Part shown: positions 9,004 through 16,780 of the stretch, piece after piece
How the letters are laid out: every line of letters begins with the position of its first letter
How positions within the stretch are numbered: position 1 is the first letter of the stretch
From: UBA1351 sp963677885
Lineage (GTDB): Bacteria; Bacillota; Clostridia; Lachnospirales; Vallitaleaceae
NCBI GenBank assembly: GCA_963677885.1
Contig: OY782500.1
Location: 4,092,001-4,156,000, forward strand
DNA: 64,000 bases
Direction: 5' to 3'
The notes under the pieces: generated by a model
Database searches by the model: none
Seen by the model: only the letters and a program-made list of their open reading frames with translations
Told to the model about the DNA's origin: nothing
Program-made: the position numbers and the translations under genes

Positions 9004-9150
9004 ATTAAGGTTGTATAATAAATTGTCCTACAATTAACATTTAATATGTTTCATTATACATGATAAAGCCTATAGGCACAATGATTTGTTAGAAATATAC
9101 AGAAATTTCTACTTGTAAATGAAGTCATTACATCTTTTGACAAAAGAGGC

Positions 9151-10593
9151 CTAGCTTTCCATCATCATTTTTTGCTTCAAGTCATAGAGGGGTTTGGATA
9201 AATCAACAAAAACCGGCTGTGGATTAATGAGACGTCTGGATTCATCCCATAGTGTTGTCAGTTCATGATTACAGTGGGCTTTGATTTCCATTGTTGTCGG
9301 CAGTTGATAAACCTGTTTCCCTTCTATAAAAATTGGTTCAAGCATTTCACGGATTGTATAAGTGTTGGCTTTAAGTTCAGTTTTTTTCCATGGTGCTATT
9401 GGATCGAATAAGATTAAATCTTCGTTTTCACTATAGGTTTCATGGTCTAAAACAATTAAATCGGCCTTAATCTTACCAGTGCGTTTGCTGTATATCCGCA
9501 GTAAACGTTTATTGCCTGGGTTTGTAACTTTAACCTGATTATCAGACAACTTAATCTTTGGAATATATTTTTCGCCATCATAGAGGGCTGCCAATTTGTA
9601 AACACCACCAAAAGCAGGGCAGTCCTTGGAAGTAATTAAGTTGGTTCCAACACCCCATAAAGAAATCTTGGACCCTTGGAGTTTCAAATCTCTAATGAGA
9701 TACTCATCAAGGTCACTGGAAGCAGAAATAATGGCATTTTCGAAACCGGCAGCATCCAATAGCTTCCGTGCTTCTTTTGACAGGTAGGACAAGTCACCAC
9801 TGTCTAGACGAATACCAATGGTTTGAGGCTTGTATCCGGCTTCATACAATTCTTTAAAGACTTTGATTGCATTGGGAACGCCGGATTTAATGGTATCGTA
9901 GGTATCAACTAAAAGGAGACAGTTATGGGGATAGAGCTCAGCGTAGGCCCTAAAGGCTTCCAGCTCAGAGGGGAAACTCATAACCCAACTGTGGGCGTGG
10001 GTTCCCTTGACAGGAAGATCAAACATTTTTCCGGCAAGCACATTGGAGGTGGCTCCGCAACCGCCGATAATAGCGGCTCTTGCTCCATAGATTCCTGCAT
10101 CAGGACCCTGTGCACGTCTGAGACCAAACTCCAAGACCGTATCATCACCAGCAGCCCATTTGACTCTGGCAGCTTTCGTAGCTATAAGACTTTGGTGATT
10201 GATTATATTCAGTAGAGCTGTTTCTATCAACTGAGCCTGACAGATAGGAGCAATAATCTTGACAATTGGCTCATAGGGGAAAACCACAGTTCCTTCAGCC
10301 ACTGCGTATATGTCTCCCGTAAACTTAAAGTCCTTTAAGTAGGTAATAAAGTCCTCTTCAAAAATCGTCTGCTTTCTTAAATACTCAATATCATCATCAC
10401 TAAAAGCCAGGTTATTGAGGTAATCAACAAATTGTTCCAAACCAGCAGCAACTGAAAAAGAACTTCCACTTGGGTTTGAACGGTAGAACATATCAAAGAC
10501 GACTGTTGCATCATTGTCTTTATGGTGAAAATAACCCTGCATCATGGTTAATTCATAAAAGTCGGTAAGTAAAGTTAAATCTAAATTCGGCAT
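9151..10593 (-). CDS. pncB: Nicotinate phosphoribosyltransferase
   Basis: Joins nicotinate to PRPP with ATP to give nicotinate mononucleotide, the salvage entry to NAD. 480 aa, with the family start LLTDFYELTMMQGYF, the active-site region GTHAHSWVMSFPSE, and the phosphate-binding part GIRLDSGDLSYLSKEAR. The Gram-positive class is near this length. The ATG follows TAGGAGG. Its leader holds two copies of a 44-nt repeat directly before the ribosome site, and a good promoter lies at 10714-10742 on the minus strand. Confidence 0.96.
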   Translation of the reverse strand: MPNLDLTLLTDFYELTMMQGYFHHKDNDATVVFDMFYRSNPSGSSFSVAAGLEQFVDYLNNLAFSDDDIEYLRKQTIFEEDFITYLKDFKFTGDIYAVAEGTVVFPYEPIVKIIAPICQAQLIETALLNIINHQSLIATKAARVKWAAGDDTVLEFGLRRAQGPDAGIYGARAAIIGGCGATSNVLAGKMFDLPVKGTHAHSWVMSFPSELEAFRAYAELYPHNCLLLVDTYDTIKSGVPNAIKVFKELYEAGYKPQTIGIRLDSGDLSYLSKEARKLLDAAGFENAIISASSDLDEYLIRDLKLQGSKISLWGVGTNLITSKDCPAFGGVYKLAALYDGEKYIPKIKLSDNQVKVTNPGNKRLLRIYSKRTGKIKADLIVLDHETYSENEDLILFDPIAPWKKTELKANTYTIREMLEPIFIEGKQVYQLPTTMEIKAHCNHELTTLWDESRRLINPQPVFVDLSKPLYDLKQKMMMES

Positions 10594-10604
10594 TTTTTCC
10601 TCCT

Positions 10605-10692
10605 AGGTAGCATAGGCGAGCAGTAAATCGCAAGATTTACGACCAGCCAGGTTGCATGGGCGAGCAGTAAATCGCAAGATTTACGACCAGCC
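10605..10692. repeat. Two tandem 44-bp repeats in the pncB leader
   Basis: Two 44-bp units, 10605-10648 and 10649-10692, differ at only two or three positions, and the first 7 bp of a third unit follow. Each holds a stem GTAAATC/GATTTAC with loop GCAA on the plus strand. Read in the pncB sense, the second stem lies just upstream of the ribosome site. An inverted third copy is at 11080-11122. Confidence 0.9.
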
Positions 10693-10713
10693 AGGTAGCG
10701 CAATCTTATCTTT

Positions 10714-10742
10714 ATTCTATAGGAAGAAAGTGGGTCTAGCAA
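10714..10742 (-). promoter_or_regulatory. Promoter of pncB
   Basis: On the minus strand, TTGCTA and TAGAAT are separated by 17 bp (plus-strand 10737-10742 and 10714-10719). The transcript would begin near 10707 and include both 44-nt repeats. Confidence 0.6.
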
Positions 10743-10761
10743 TAGAAAAAAAGGAGGAGGC

Positions 10762-10790
10762 TTGCATCTTATAGAAGGATTTGTTATACT
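10762..10790 (+). promoter_or_regulatory. Promoter of a short transcription unit
   Basis: TTGCAT (10762-10767) and TATACT (10785-10790) are exactly 17 bp apart. Together with the strong terminator at 10976 they define a transcript of about 210 nt. Confidence 0.6.
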
Positions 10791-10818
10791 GTTCCTAATA
10801 TTTGAAAGGAATTTAGGT

Positions 10819-10947
10819 ATGAAAGATCAAGTTTTACGTCATTTTACAATAGAACGTTTACCACTTTCAACTGCCGGAATAGTAAACATTTTGGGCATTA
10901 ACGGGATAAGTGCGTCTATTATTAGTATTATTGACAAAGAGACTTGA
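10819..10947 (+). CDS. Hypothetical 42-residue protein or leader of a small RNA
   Basis: An ATG at 10819 preceded by AAAGGAA (spacing about 8) opens 42 codons, beginning MKDQVLRHFTIERLPLSTAG and ending IIDKET. A longer reading from a TTG at 10762 is unlikely because that codon lies in the -35 box. The C-terminal half is rich in Ile, Gly and Ser. I do not recognise a family. It lies between its own promoter and terminator, so the unit is transcribed, but whether the peptide or the RNA matters is open. Confidence 0.45.
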   Translation: MKDQVLRHFTIERLPLSTAGIVNILGINGISASIISIIDKET

Positions 10948-10975
10948 TGCTAAATTTTCTCCTGAGAGCAGATGC

Positions 10976-11005
10976 GGCAGACAAGTTTTCTTGTCTGCCT
11001 TTTTT
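10976..11005 (+). terminator. Strong intrinsic terminator of the short unit
   Basis: GGCAGACAAG pairs with CTTGTCTGCC around TTTT and is followed by six T. This is a textbook rho-independent terminator. Confidence 0.9.
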
Positions 11006-11006
11006 A

Positions 11007-11035
11007 TTGCTTATGAAAGCCATCTTTGCTATAAA
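11007..11035 (+). promoter_or_regulatory. Promoter of the MFS transporter gene
   Basis: TTGCTT (11007-11012) and TATAAA (11030-11035) are 17 bp apart. CCATCT before and AGATGG after the -10 box form a 6-bp dyad across it, possibly an operator. Confidence 0.55.
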
Positions 11036-11079
11036 GGTCTTTAGATGGTTCAGTTGATAATAATAAGAAAACTACCTAA

Positions 11080-11122
11080 GGCTGGTCGTAAACCAGCGGT
11101 TTACTGCTCGCCTATGAAACCT
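11080..11122. repeat. Inverted third copy of the 44-bp leader element
   Basis: The plus strand here matches the reverse complement of the 10605-10692 units, from GGCTGGTCGTAAA through TTTACTGCTCGCCTATG. The stem has changed on both sides (GTAAACC/GGTTTAC in place of GTAAATC/GATTTAC), so pairing is kept. It abuts GGGAGG, the ribosome site of the MFS gene, in the same sense orientation as the copies before pncB. Confidence 0.85.
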
Positions 11123-11133
11123 GGGAGGAAAAC

Positions 11134-12369
11134 ATGAATTCAAACATTTCAAATACAGAAAACCAAGCTTGGTTGAAACGATTAGGAAACAATATCTATA
11201 AAAACTATATTTACACCTTTATGTCCAATTTTAATGTGACCAGTGGGGTATGGATGCTTTATCTGGCTTACAGAGGCTTAAGTCTTTTTGAAATTGGGAT
11301 TATGGAGGCGATTTTTCACCTTACTTCATTTACCATGGAAGTACCAACGGGAGTTGTAGCAGACCTATTAGGGCGTAAAATGTCCAGGATTATGGGACGG
11401 TTTATGGCTGTAATTGCTACCCTATTGATGATTTATGCCGGTGGACCTTTAGGGTTTGCCATTAGTTTCGTCTTTAGTGCCTTAAGCTATAATCTGGAAT
11501 CAGGTGCAGGTGATGCCCTTATTTATGATTCCATGAAGGAAATTGGTAGTGATAAAACATACATGAAGGTTAAGGGAAGGGGAGAAGCCCTTTTCCAGAT
11601 AGCCAACGCCATGGCACTGCCAATCGGTGGATATCTTGCTACGACCAACTATCAGTCTGTGTATAAGTTGGCTTTTGTAGTAGGTATCGTGACCTTGATT
11701 CATTCCTTTTCCTTTGTAGAGCCTAATGTAGGAAAGGTGGAGAAAAAGGATAATCATTTGACTACCTTCAAGCACCAGTTAAAAGACTCCATATCTATTG
11801 TCAAGAATTCCAAAGATTTAGGTTTTCTTATTATCATGGCTGAGTCATACGGTGTTTTTGCAACAACAACCTTCTTCTATATCCAGAACTTTCTGAAAGA
11901 AGGCGGTAAGAGTGAATTTAGAATTGGTTTGGTGTTAGCTATTGGTTCCGTTTTAGCAGCTATTATGGCCACGGCAGCCCATAGGATTGAAAAAAGGTTT
12001 GGGTTTAAGATAACTTTGACGGTCTTATTGATGGCTGGTTCTTCCAGTTTATGGTTAATGGCTACAGGGGCGCTGGCAGAAATTGGGATTGTCCTCCTCA
12101 GTATTTTTGAGGTCATTGAATTTGTTGTTATGAGTGATTATATCAACAAACTGATTCCCAGCGAGCGGCGGGCAACCATTCTGTCTATGGAAAGTATGGT
12201 CTTTAGTCTCTTTATGATCATTATTTTTCCAATTGTAGGTTTGGTAGGTGACTTATGGGGACTTCAGATGTCTTTCATACTGATTGCAGGTTTATCAACA
12301 ATTGTATCCGGATTAATGGTTAGACGGATACATATGAATAAGGGGGTAAAACCCTCGGAAGAAGAATAA
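11134..12369 (+). CDS. Major facilitator superfamily transporter
   Basis: 411 aa with about twelve transmembrane segments. The loop between helices 2 and 3 carries GVVADLLGRKMSR, the usual MFS G-x-x-x-D-x-x-G-R-K motif. Substrate is unknown; the family includes drug and metabolite exporters. The start follows GGGAGG. It is transcribed alone from 11007-11035, with the repeat element described above in its leader. Sharing that element with pncB could point to a nicotinate or nicotinamide link, but this is speculation. Confidence 0.85.
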   Translation: MNSNISNTENQAWLKRLGNNIYKNYIYTFMSNFNVTSGVWMLYLAYRGLSLFEIGIMEAIFHLTSFTMEVPTGVVADLLGRKMSRIMGRFMAVIATLLMIYAGGPLGFAISFVFSALSYNLESGAGDALIYDSMKEIGSDKTYMKVKGRGEALFQIANAMALPIGGYLATTNYQSVYKLAFVVGIVTLIHSFSFVEPNVGKVEKKDNHLTTFKHQLKDSISIVKNSKDLGFLIIMAESYGVFATTTFFYIQNFLKEGGKSEFRIGLVLAIGSVLAAIMATAAHRIEKRFGFKITLTVLLMAGSSSLWLMATGALAEIGIVLLSIFEVIEFVVMSDYINKLIPSERRATILSMESMVFSLFMIIIFPIVGLVGDLWGLQMSFILIAGLSTIVSGLMVRRIHMNKGVKPSEEE

Positions 12370-12435
12370 AGTTTTGAAGATGAAGATGGATTCCATAATA
12401 TAGTAGGAATTATTATTGGCTAAGGCTTAAAAACC

Positions 12436-12464
12436 TTTACAAATAAGGACTTAAGAAGTATAAT
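12436..12464 (+). promoter_or_regulatory. Promoter of ileS
   Basis: TTTACA (12436-12441) and TATAAT (12459-12464) are 17 bp apart. The leader of about 115 nt holds small stems (AGCTTT/AAAGCT; CCCTG/CAGGG) but no T-box consensus. Confidence 0.6.
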
Positions 12465-12586
12465 TATGAATTGATTGTGAAGCTTTAATTGAAAGCTGAC
12501 TAGAAGATGATTATAATCCTTTAGCAATTATGGGATCATGAATAATCCCTGTTAAACAGGGAAAAAGGGACCTAGGAGGAATGAAA

Positions 12587-15500
12587 GTGTACGAAAAAGT
12601 ATCGACGAAACTCAACTTTGTTGAACGTGAAAAAAAAGTTTTAGAGTTTTGGAACGAAAACAAGATTTTCGAGAAAAGTATCGAATTAAGAAGTGATGGG
12701 CCAACATATACGTTCTATGATGGACCGCCAACAGCAAATGGTAAGCCACATATTGGTCATGTACTTACCCGTGTTATTAAAGACTTGATTCCTAGGTACC
12801 AAACAATGAAAGGAAACAAGGTCCTTCGTAAAGCTGGTTGGGATACCCATGGTCTTCCCGTTGAGATTGAAGTAGAAAAAGCAGAAGGCATTGACGGCAA
12901 AGAACAGATTGAAGCTTATGGTATCGAACCATTTGTTGACAAATGCAAGACATCTGTTTGGAAATATAAAAGCATGTGGGAAGATTTCAGTGGAACTGTT
13001 GGTTTCTGGGCTGATATGGACAATCCATATGTAACCTACCACAACGAGTATATTGAATCAGTTTGGTGGTCATTGAAACAAATTTGGGACAAAGGCTTAT
13101 TATACCAGGGACATAAGATTATCCCCTATTGCCCACGTTGCGGTACATCCCTTTCTTCCCATGAAGTTGCACAAGGCTATAAGGATGTAGAAGAAACATC
13201 GGTTATGGCCAAGTTTAAGATTGAAGATGAAGAAAAGGGCTATTTCCTTGCATGGACAACTACTCCCTGGACCCTTCCAAGTAATGTGGGTCTATGCGTC
13301 AATCCAGTGGAAGAATATGTTCGTGTTGAAGCTGAAGGTAATGAATATATTTTGGCCCATGCCTTATGTGACAGTGTATTCGGTGCTGGCGAAGACGGTG
13401 AGAAAACCTACAAGGTTATAGATACTTTTACAGGACAGGACTTGGAATACAAGCGCTATGAACCACTTTTTGATTTTGCAAAACGCGATGAAAAAGGATT
13501 CTTCGTAACCTGTGATTCCTATGTTACCTTATCTGACGGTACCGGTATCGTACATATTGCGCCGGCCTTTGGTGAAGACGATAATAAAGTTGGCCGTAAA
13601 TACGGACTCCCTTTTGTTCAGTATGTTAATGATCAGGGTAAGTTTACACCTGAAGTTACGCCATGGGCAGGAAGAGATGTTAAGGCTGCTGACCCTGATA
13701 TCATCGAATACTTACGTGAAAGTGGTAAACTTTTTAAAGCTCTTGATTATGAGCATTCATATCCACATTGCTGGAGATGTGACACACCACTGATCTATTA
13801 TGCTAAAGACACTTGGTTCATTGAAGTGACCAAGGTTAAAGAAAATATGATTGCCAACAACAACAAAATCAACTGGCTTCCAAAGTCTATCGGCGAAAAA
13901 CGTTTTGGCGACTGGTTGGAAAATGTTGTGGATTGGGGTATTTCCAGAGACAGATACTGGGGAACACCACTTCCGATCTGGGAATGTGAATGTGGCCATA
14001 AACATGCTATCGGATCTATTGAAGAACTGAAATCTATGTCCAAAGACTGTCCTGAGGATATTGAACTTCACCGTCCTTTTGTTGATGATGTTCATATCAC
14101 TTGTGAAAAGTGTGGAAATGACAAGATGACCAGGGTATTACCGGTTATTGACTGTTGGTATGATTCAGGTGCAATGCCCTTTGCTCAATGGCATTATCCT
14201 TTTGAAAACAAGGAAATCTTTGAAGATAACTTCCCTGCAAACTTTATCTCAGAAGCAGTTGACCAAACCAGAGGCTGGTTCTACTCACTTCTGGCAATTT
14301 CAACCTTGCTCTTTGATGAGCCGCCTTACAAGAATGTTATTGTTCTTGGTTTGGTACAGGATGAAAACGGACAGAAAATGTCAAAATCCAAAGGAAACGC
14401 GGTGGATCCATTTGATGCATTAAACACATATGGTGCAGATGCTATTCGTTGGTATTTCTACAACAACTCTGCCCCTTGGTTGCCCAACAAGTTCCATGGT
14501 GATGCTGTTGTTGAAGGCCAGCGGAAATTTATGGGTACCCTTTGGAATACATATGCATTCTACGTTCTTTATGCCAATATTGACCAATTTGACCCGACCC
14601 AGTATAAACTGGAAGCAGACAAACTTTCCTTAATGGATAAGTGGCTCCTCAGTAAGTTGAATACCCTGGTTAAGTTTGTTGATGACAACTTAGGCAATTA
14701 TAGAATTACCGAATCAACAAGAGCAATCAGCGAGTTTGTTGATGACCTTTCCAACTGGTATGTAAGAAGAAGTCGTGAGCGCTACTGGCAAAAAGACATG
14801 AATCAGGACAAGATCAATGCCTATATGACTTTGTACACAACACTTGAAACTTTGTCCAAACTATGTGCACCATTTGTGCCATTTATGGCTGAAGATATTT
14901 ATAGGAACCTGGTTGTAAACTTCAATAAGGATGCCCTTGAAAGTGTTCACTTATGTGACTTCCCAGTGGCTGATGAAGCTCTTATTGATGCTAAACTGGA
15001 AGAACAGATGGATATTGTTCTTAAAGCAGTTGTATCCGGACGTGCAGCAAGAAACGGTGCCAATATTAAGAATAGACAACCACTTCCAAAGATGTACATT
15101 AAGTACAATGGATCACTTAGTGAAGGTTTTGCAGAAATCGTTCGTGAGGAGCTTAATATAAAAGATGTTGAAATCACTGATGATGTCAGCGGATTTACAA
15201 CATATTCCTTTAAGCCTCAGCTTAGAACAGTAGGGCCAAAATACGGTAAGTACCTTAATCAGATCCGTACTGCCCTAAGTGAAGTTGATGGAAACCATGC
15301 TATGGCTGAACTTAGGGACCAAGGACACTTAGCCTTTGATTTTGACGGTTATGAAGTTACCTTGACAGAAGAAGATCTCTTAATTGACAATGCCAAGATG
15401 GAAGGTTTTGCATCTGTGGCTGATGGCGATATGACAATAGTTCTTGATACTAACCTTACAGATGCATTAATTGAAGAAGGTTTTGTTCGGGAGATTATCT

Positions 15501-15724
15501 CCAAGATCCAAACCATGCGTAAGGAAGCTGATTTTGAAGTGACTGACCATATTGTATTCGGTTATGGAAACAACGGCAAAATCGCTGACCTGATCAAGGC
15601 TAACCAAGGAACCATTGAGGAAGAAACTCTAATTGCTGAAACAAAAGCGGAACTCTTCGAAGGCTACACCAAAAACTGGAACGTCAACGGCGAATCCGTA
15701 GACTTCGTAGTAAAAAAAGCATAG
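12587..15724 (+). CDS. ileS: Isoleucyl-tRNA synthetase, type-2-like
   Basis: Charges tRNA-Ile with isoleucine. About 1045 aa, class I fold. HIGH is in PTANGKPHIGHVLTRVIKD near residue 56, the editing-domain part includes WDTHGLPVEIEVEK, and KMSKSKGN is near residue 597. The start pattern KVSTKLNFVEREKKVLEFW and the length resemble the eukaryote-like IleRS2 class, known for low mupirocin sensitivity; that class call is by resemblance only. I prefer the GTG at 12587 because AGGAGG ends 7 nt before it, while the ATG at 12581 is only 1 nt after AGGAGG. Confidence 0.95.
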   Translation: MYEKVSTKLNFVEREKKVLEFWNENKIFEKSIELRSDGPTYTFYDGPPTANGKPHIGHVLTRVIKDLIPRYQTMKGNKVLRKAGWDTHGLPVEIEVEKAEGIDGKEQIEAYGIEPFVDKCKTSVWKYKSMWEDFSGTVGFWADMDNPYVTYHNEYIESVWWSLKQIWDKGLLYQGHKIIPYCPRCGTSLSSHEVAQGYKDVEETSVMAKFKIEDEEKGYFLAWTTTPWTLPSNVGLCVNPVEEYVRVEAEGNEYILAHALCDSVFGAGEDGEKTYKVIDTFTGQDLEYKRYEPLFDFAKRDEKGFFVTCDSYVTLSDGTGIVHIAPAFGEDDNKVGRKYGLPFVQYVNDQGKFTPEVTPWAGRDVKAADPDIIEYLRESGKLFKALDYEHSYPHCWRCDTPLIYYAKDTWFIEVTKVKENMIANNNKINWLPKSIGEKRFGDWLENVVDWGISRDRYWGTPLPIWECECGHKHAIGSIEELKSMSKDCPEDIELHRPFVDDVHITCEKCGNDKMTRVLPVIDCWYDSGAMPFAQWHYPFENKEIFEDNFPANFISEAVDQTRGWFYSLLAISTLLFDEPPYKNVIVLGLVQDENGQKMSKSKGNAVDPFDALNTYGADAIRWYFYNNSAPWLPNKFHGDAVVEGQRKFMGTLWNTYAFYVLYANIDQFDPTQYKLEADKLSLMDKWLLSKLNTLVKFVDDNLGNYRITESTRAISEFVDDLSNWYVRRSRERYWQKDMNQDKINAYMTLYTTLETLSKLCAPFVPFMAEDIYRNLVVNFNKDALESVHLCDFPVADEALIDAKLEEQMDIVLKAVVSGRAARNGANIKNRQPLPKMYIKYNGSLSEGFAEIVREELNIKDVEITDDVSGFTTYSFKPQLRTVGPKYGKYLNQIRTALSEVDGNHAMAELRDQGHLAFDFDGYEVTLTEEDLLIDNAKMEGFASVADGDMTIVLDTNLTDALIEEGFVREIISKIQTMRKEADFEVTDHIVFGYGNNGKIADLIKANQGTIEEETLIAETKAELFEGYTKNWNVNGESVDFVVKKA

Positions 15725-15787
15725 GTTAACAAAGCCTTAGGCTAACGCAAAAGCCAAAATTACATTTATGAAATGTATTCAAACAAT

Positions 15788-15843
15788 AAAAGGAGCAATA
15801 GATTCATCACTTGAGGATGAATCTAAGCTCCTTTTTTATTTAT
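15788..15843 (+). terminator. Terminator of ileS
   Basis: AAAAGGAGC and GCTCCTTTT form the base and AGATTCATC/GATGAATCT the upper stem, followed by a T-rich run. The stretch from 15844 to 15970 after it shows no gene or clear signal. Confidence 0.85.
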
Positions 15844-15970
15844 TTTTTTATACGTCTCAGTGAAACTCATCCTCCCTCACATACAATGATATTCAGCCCT
15901 TTACACATAAATACCCCCCAACCCAACCCAGGCGTTAACGTCAAATGTTTTATGTCGTATTAATTAGGCA

Positions 15971-16055
15971 GATATCCAGGGGCTCCCTTTATGTGTGACG
16001 GAACGGTTAGGGAAGCGTTGAGTGCAGTCACACATAAAGGGAGCCCCTGGATATC
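15971..16055. repeat. Perfect 29-bp inverted repeat (long hairpin)
   Basis: The 29-bp left arm at 15971-15999 begins GATATCCAGGGGCTCCC and is matched without error by the right arm at 16027-16055. The 27-nt spacer contains a further AACG/CGTT pair. No T-run follows, so it is not a normal terminator, and it lies just upstream of the marR promoter. No ORF is present. It may be a palindromic mobile relic or a structured RNA. Confidence 0.9.
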
Positions 16056-16084
16056 AACCCAATAAATCCAACACCAAAAAACAA

Positions 16085-16124
16085 TTGACAAAAAAATACT
16101 TCGGTGCTAGAATTAAATTAATTC
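16085..16124 (+). promoter_or_regulatory. marR promoter with overlapping operator
   Basis: TTGACA (16085-16090), 17 bp, TAGAAT (16108-16113). GAATTAAATTAATTC at 16110-16124 is a perfect 7-bp-arm palindrome over the end of the -10 box and start site, and CTTCG/CGAAG (16099-16103 and 16124-16128) frame it. This fits MarR autorepression. Confidence 0.7.
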
Positions 16125-16139
16125 GAAGGAGGAAGTAAA

Positions 16140-16628
16140 TTGCAATTTAACCTAAATAACCTTGAAGAAACCGTATTTGATATGATGGACCAGTTCAAGA
16201 TTTTGTTTTCTGAAGAGCTCTGGGAGAATATTCTTTTGAACTGTACCAAGAATGAAATGTTTGTACTCATGTGGTTATATCGCAATGATGAAGTCAATAT
16301 GTCTTCCATCGCTGATTACCTTAACGTACCCCTTAATACTGCGACTGGTATTGTGAGCCGTATGGAGAAGAAGGGGATGGTGAAACGTGTTAGGAGTCAG
16401 GAGGACAAACGTGTTGTTACCATTGATATGACCGATCAAGGGCTGGCTCAGATCGATTTGATTATGAAAGAATATCTGAAATACGGGCAGAAGATTCTTA
16501 AGGATTTAAGCCTGGAAGAGATGCAACTATTGAATAAATTGATGTCAAAGGTTGTAGACCTATTACAGAACACAGGACAAGAAGAGCCTGAAACGCAGAA
16601 GCAAATCCGCAAAATCCAGATTAACTAA
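16140..16628 (+). CDS. MarR-family transcriptional regulator
   Basis: 162-aa winged-helix regulator. The recognition part reads MSSIADYLNVPLNTATGIVSR, and the wing is MEKKGMVKRVRSQEDKRVVTI, whose D-x-R is the MarR wing signature. The start is a TTG at 16140, 7 nt after AAGGAGG; no better ATG exists. MarR proteins usually release DNA on binding a small ligand or on oxidation. The protein has a Cys near residue 37 (LLNCTKNE). It precedes the ATPase operon by 152 bp, and similar TTCGAA-type palindromes lie in both promoter regions, so it probably controls both. Confidence 0.9.
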   Translation: MQFNLNNLEETVFDMMDQFKILFSEELWENILLNCTKNEMFVLMWLYRNDEVNMSSIADYLNVPLNTATGIVSRMEKKGMVKRVRSQEDKRVVTIDMTDQGLAQIDLIMKEYLKYGQKILKDLSLEEMQLLNKLMSKVVDLLQNTGQEEPETQKQIRKIQIN

Positions 16629-16665
16629 GTTAATGATAAAGGACTGCCATTTGGCAGTTAACTTT

Positions 16666-16759
16666 ATGACAAATACTTCGAAGTTCGAACTATTCGCATA
16701 GTGAAATAAATAAAAATCCATATGAATCTTGAAATAAATGGAAGTCTATATGAATCTTG
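16666..16759 (+). promoter_or_regulatory. Leader of the ArsA-like operon: overlapping palindromes and 28-bp tandem repeat
   Basis: ACTTCGAAGT (16675-16684) and AGTTCGAACT (16682-16691) are two overlapping perfect palindromes. AAATACTTCG at 16671-16680 also occurs in the marR promoter (16094-16103). A promoter starting at ATGACA (16666) is possible but its -10 is poor. Two 28-bp units, 16704-16731 and 16732-16759, match at 24 of 28 positions. Confidence 0.55.
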
Positions 16760-16780
16760 GAAGCAAAAGTGAGGTAAAAG

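Noticed and set aside
10605..10692. CRISPR array
   Set aside because: Two adjoining repeats without spacers and no cas genes.
10762..10818. Longer N-terminus for the 42-codon ORF
   Set aside because: The TTG start lies in the -35 box of its own promoter.
12465..12586. T-box riboswitch before ileS
   Set aside because: No T-box sequence of the GGGTGGTACCGCG type and no antiterminator or terminator pair.
15971..16055. Terminator of ileS
   Set aside because: ileS already has a good terminator at 15788, and this dyad lacks a T-run.
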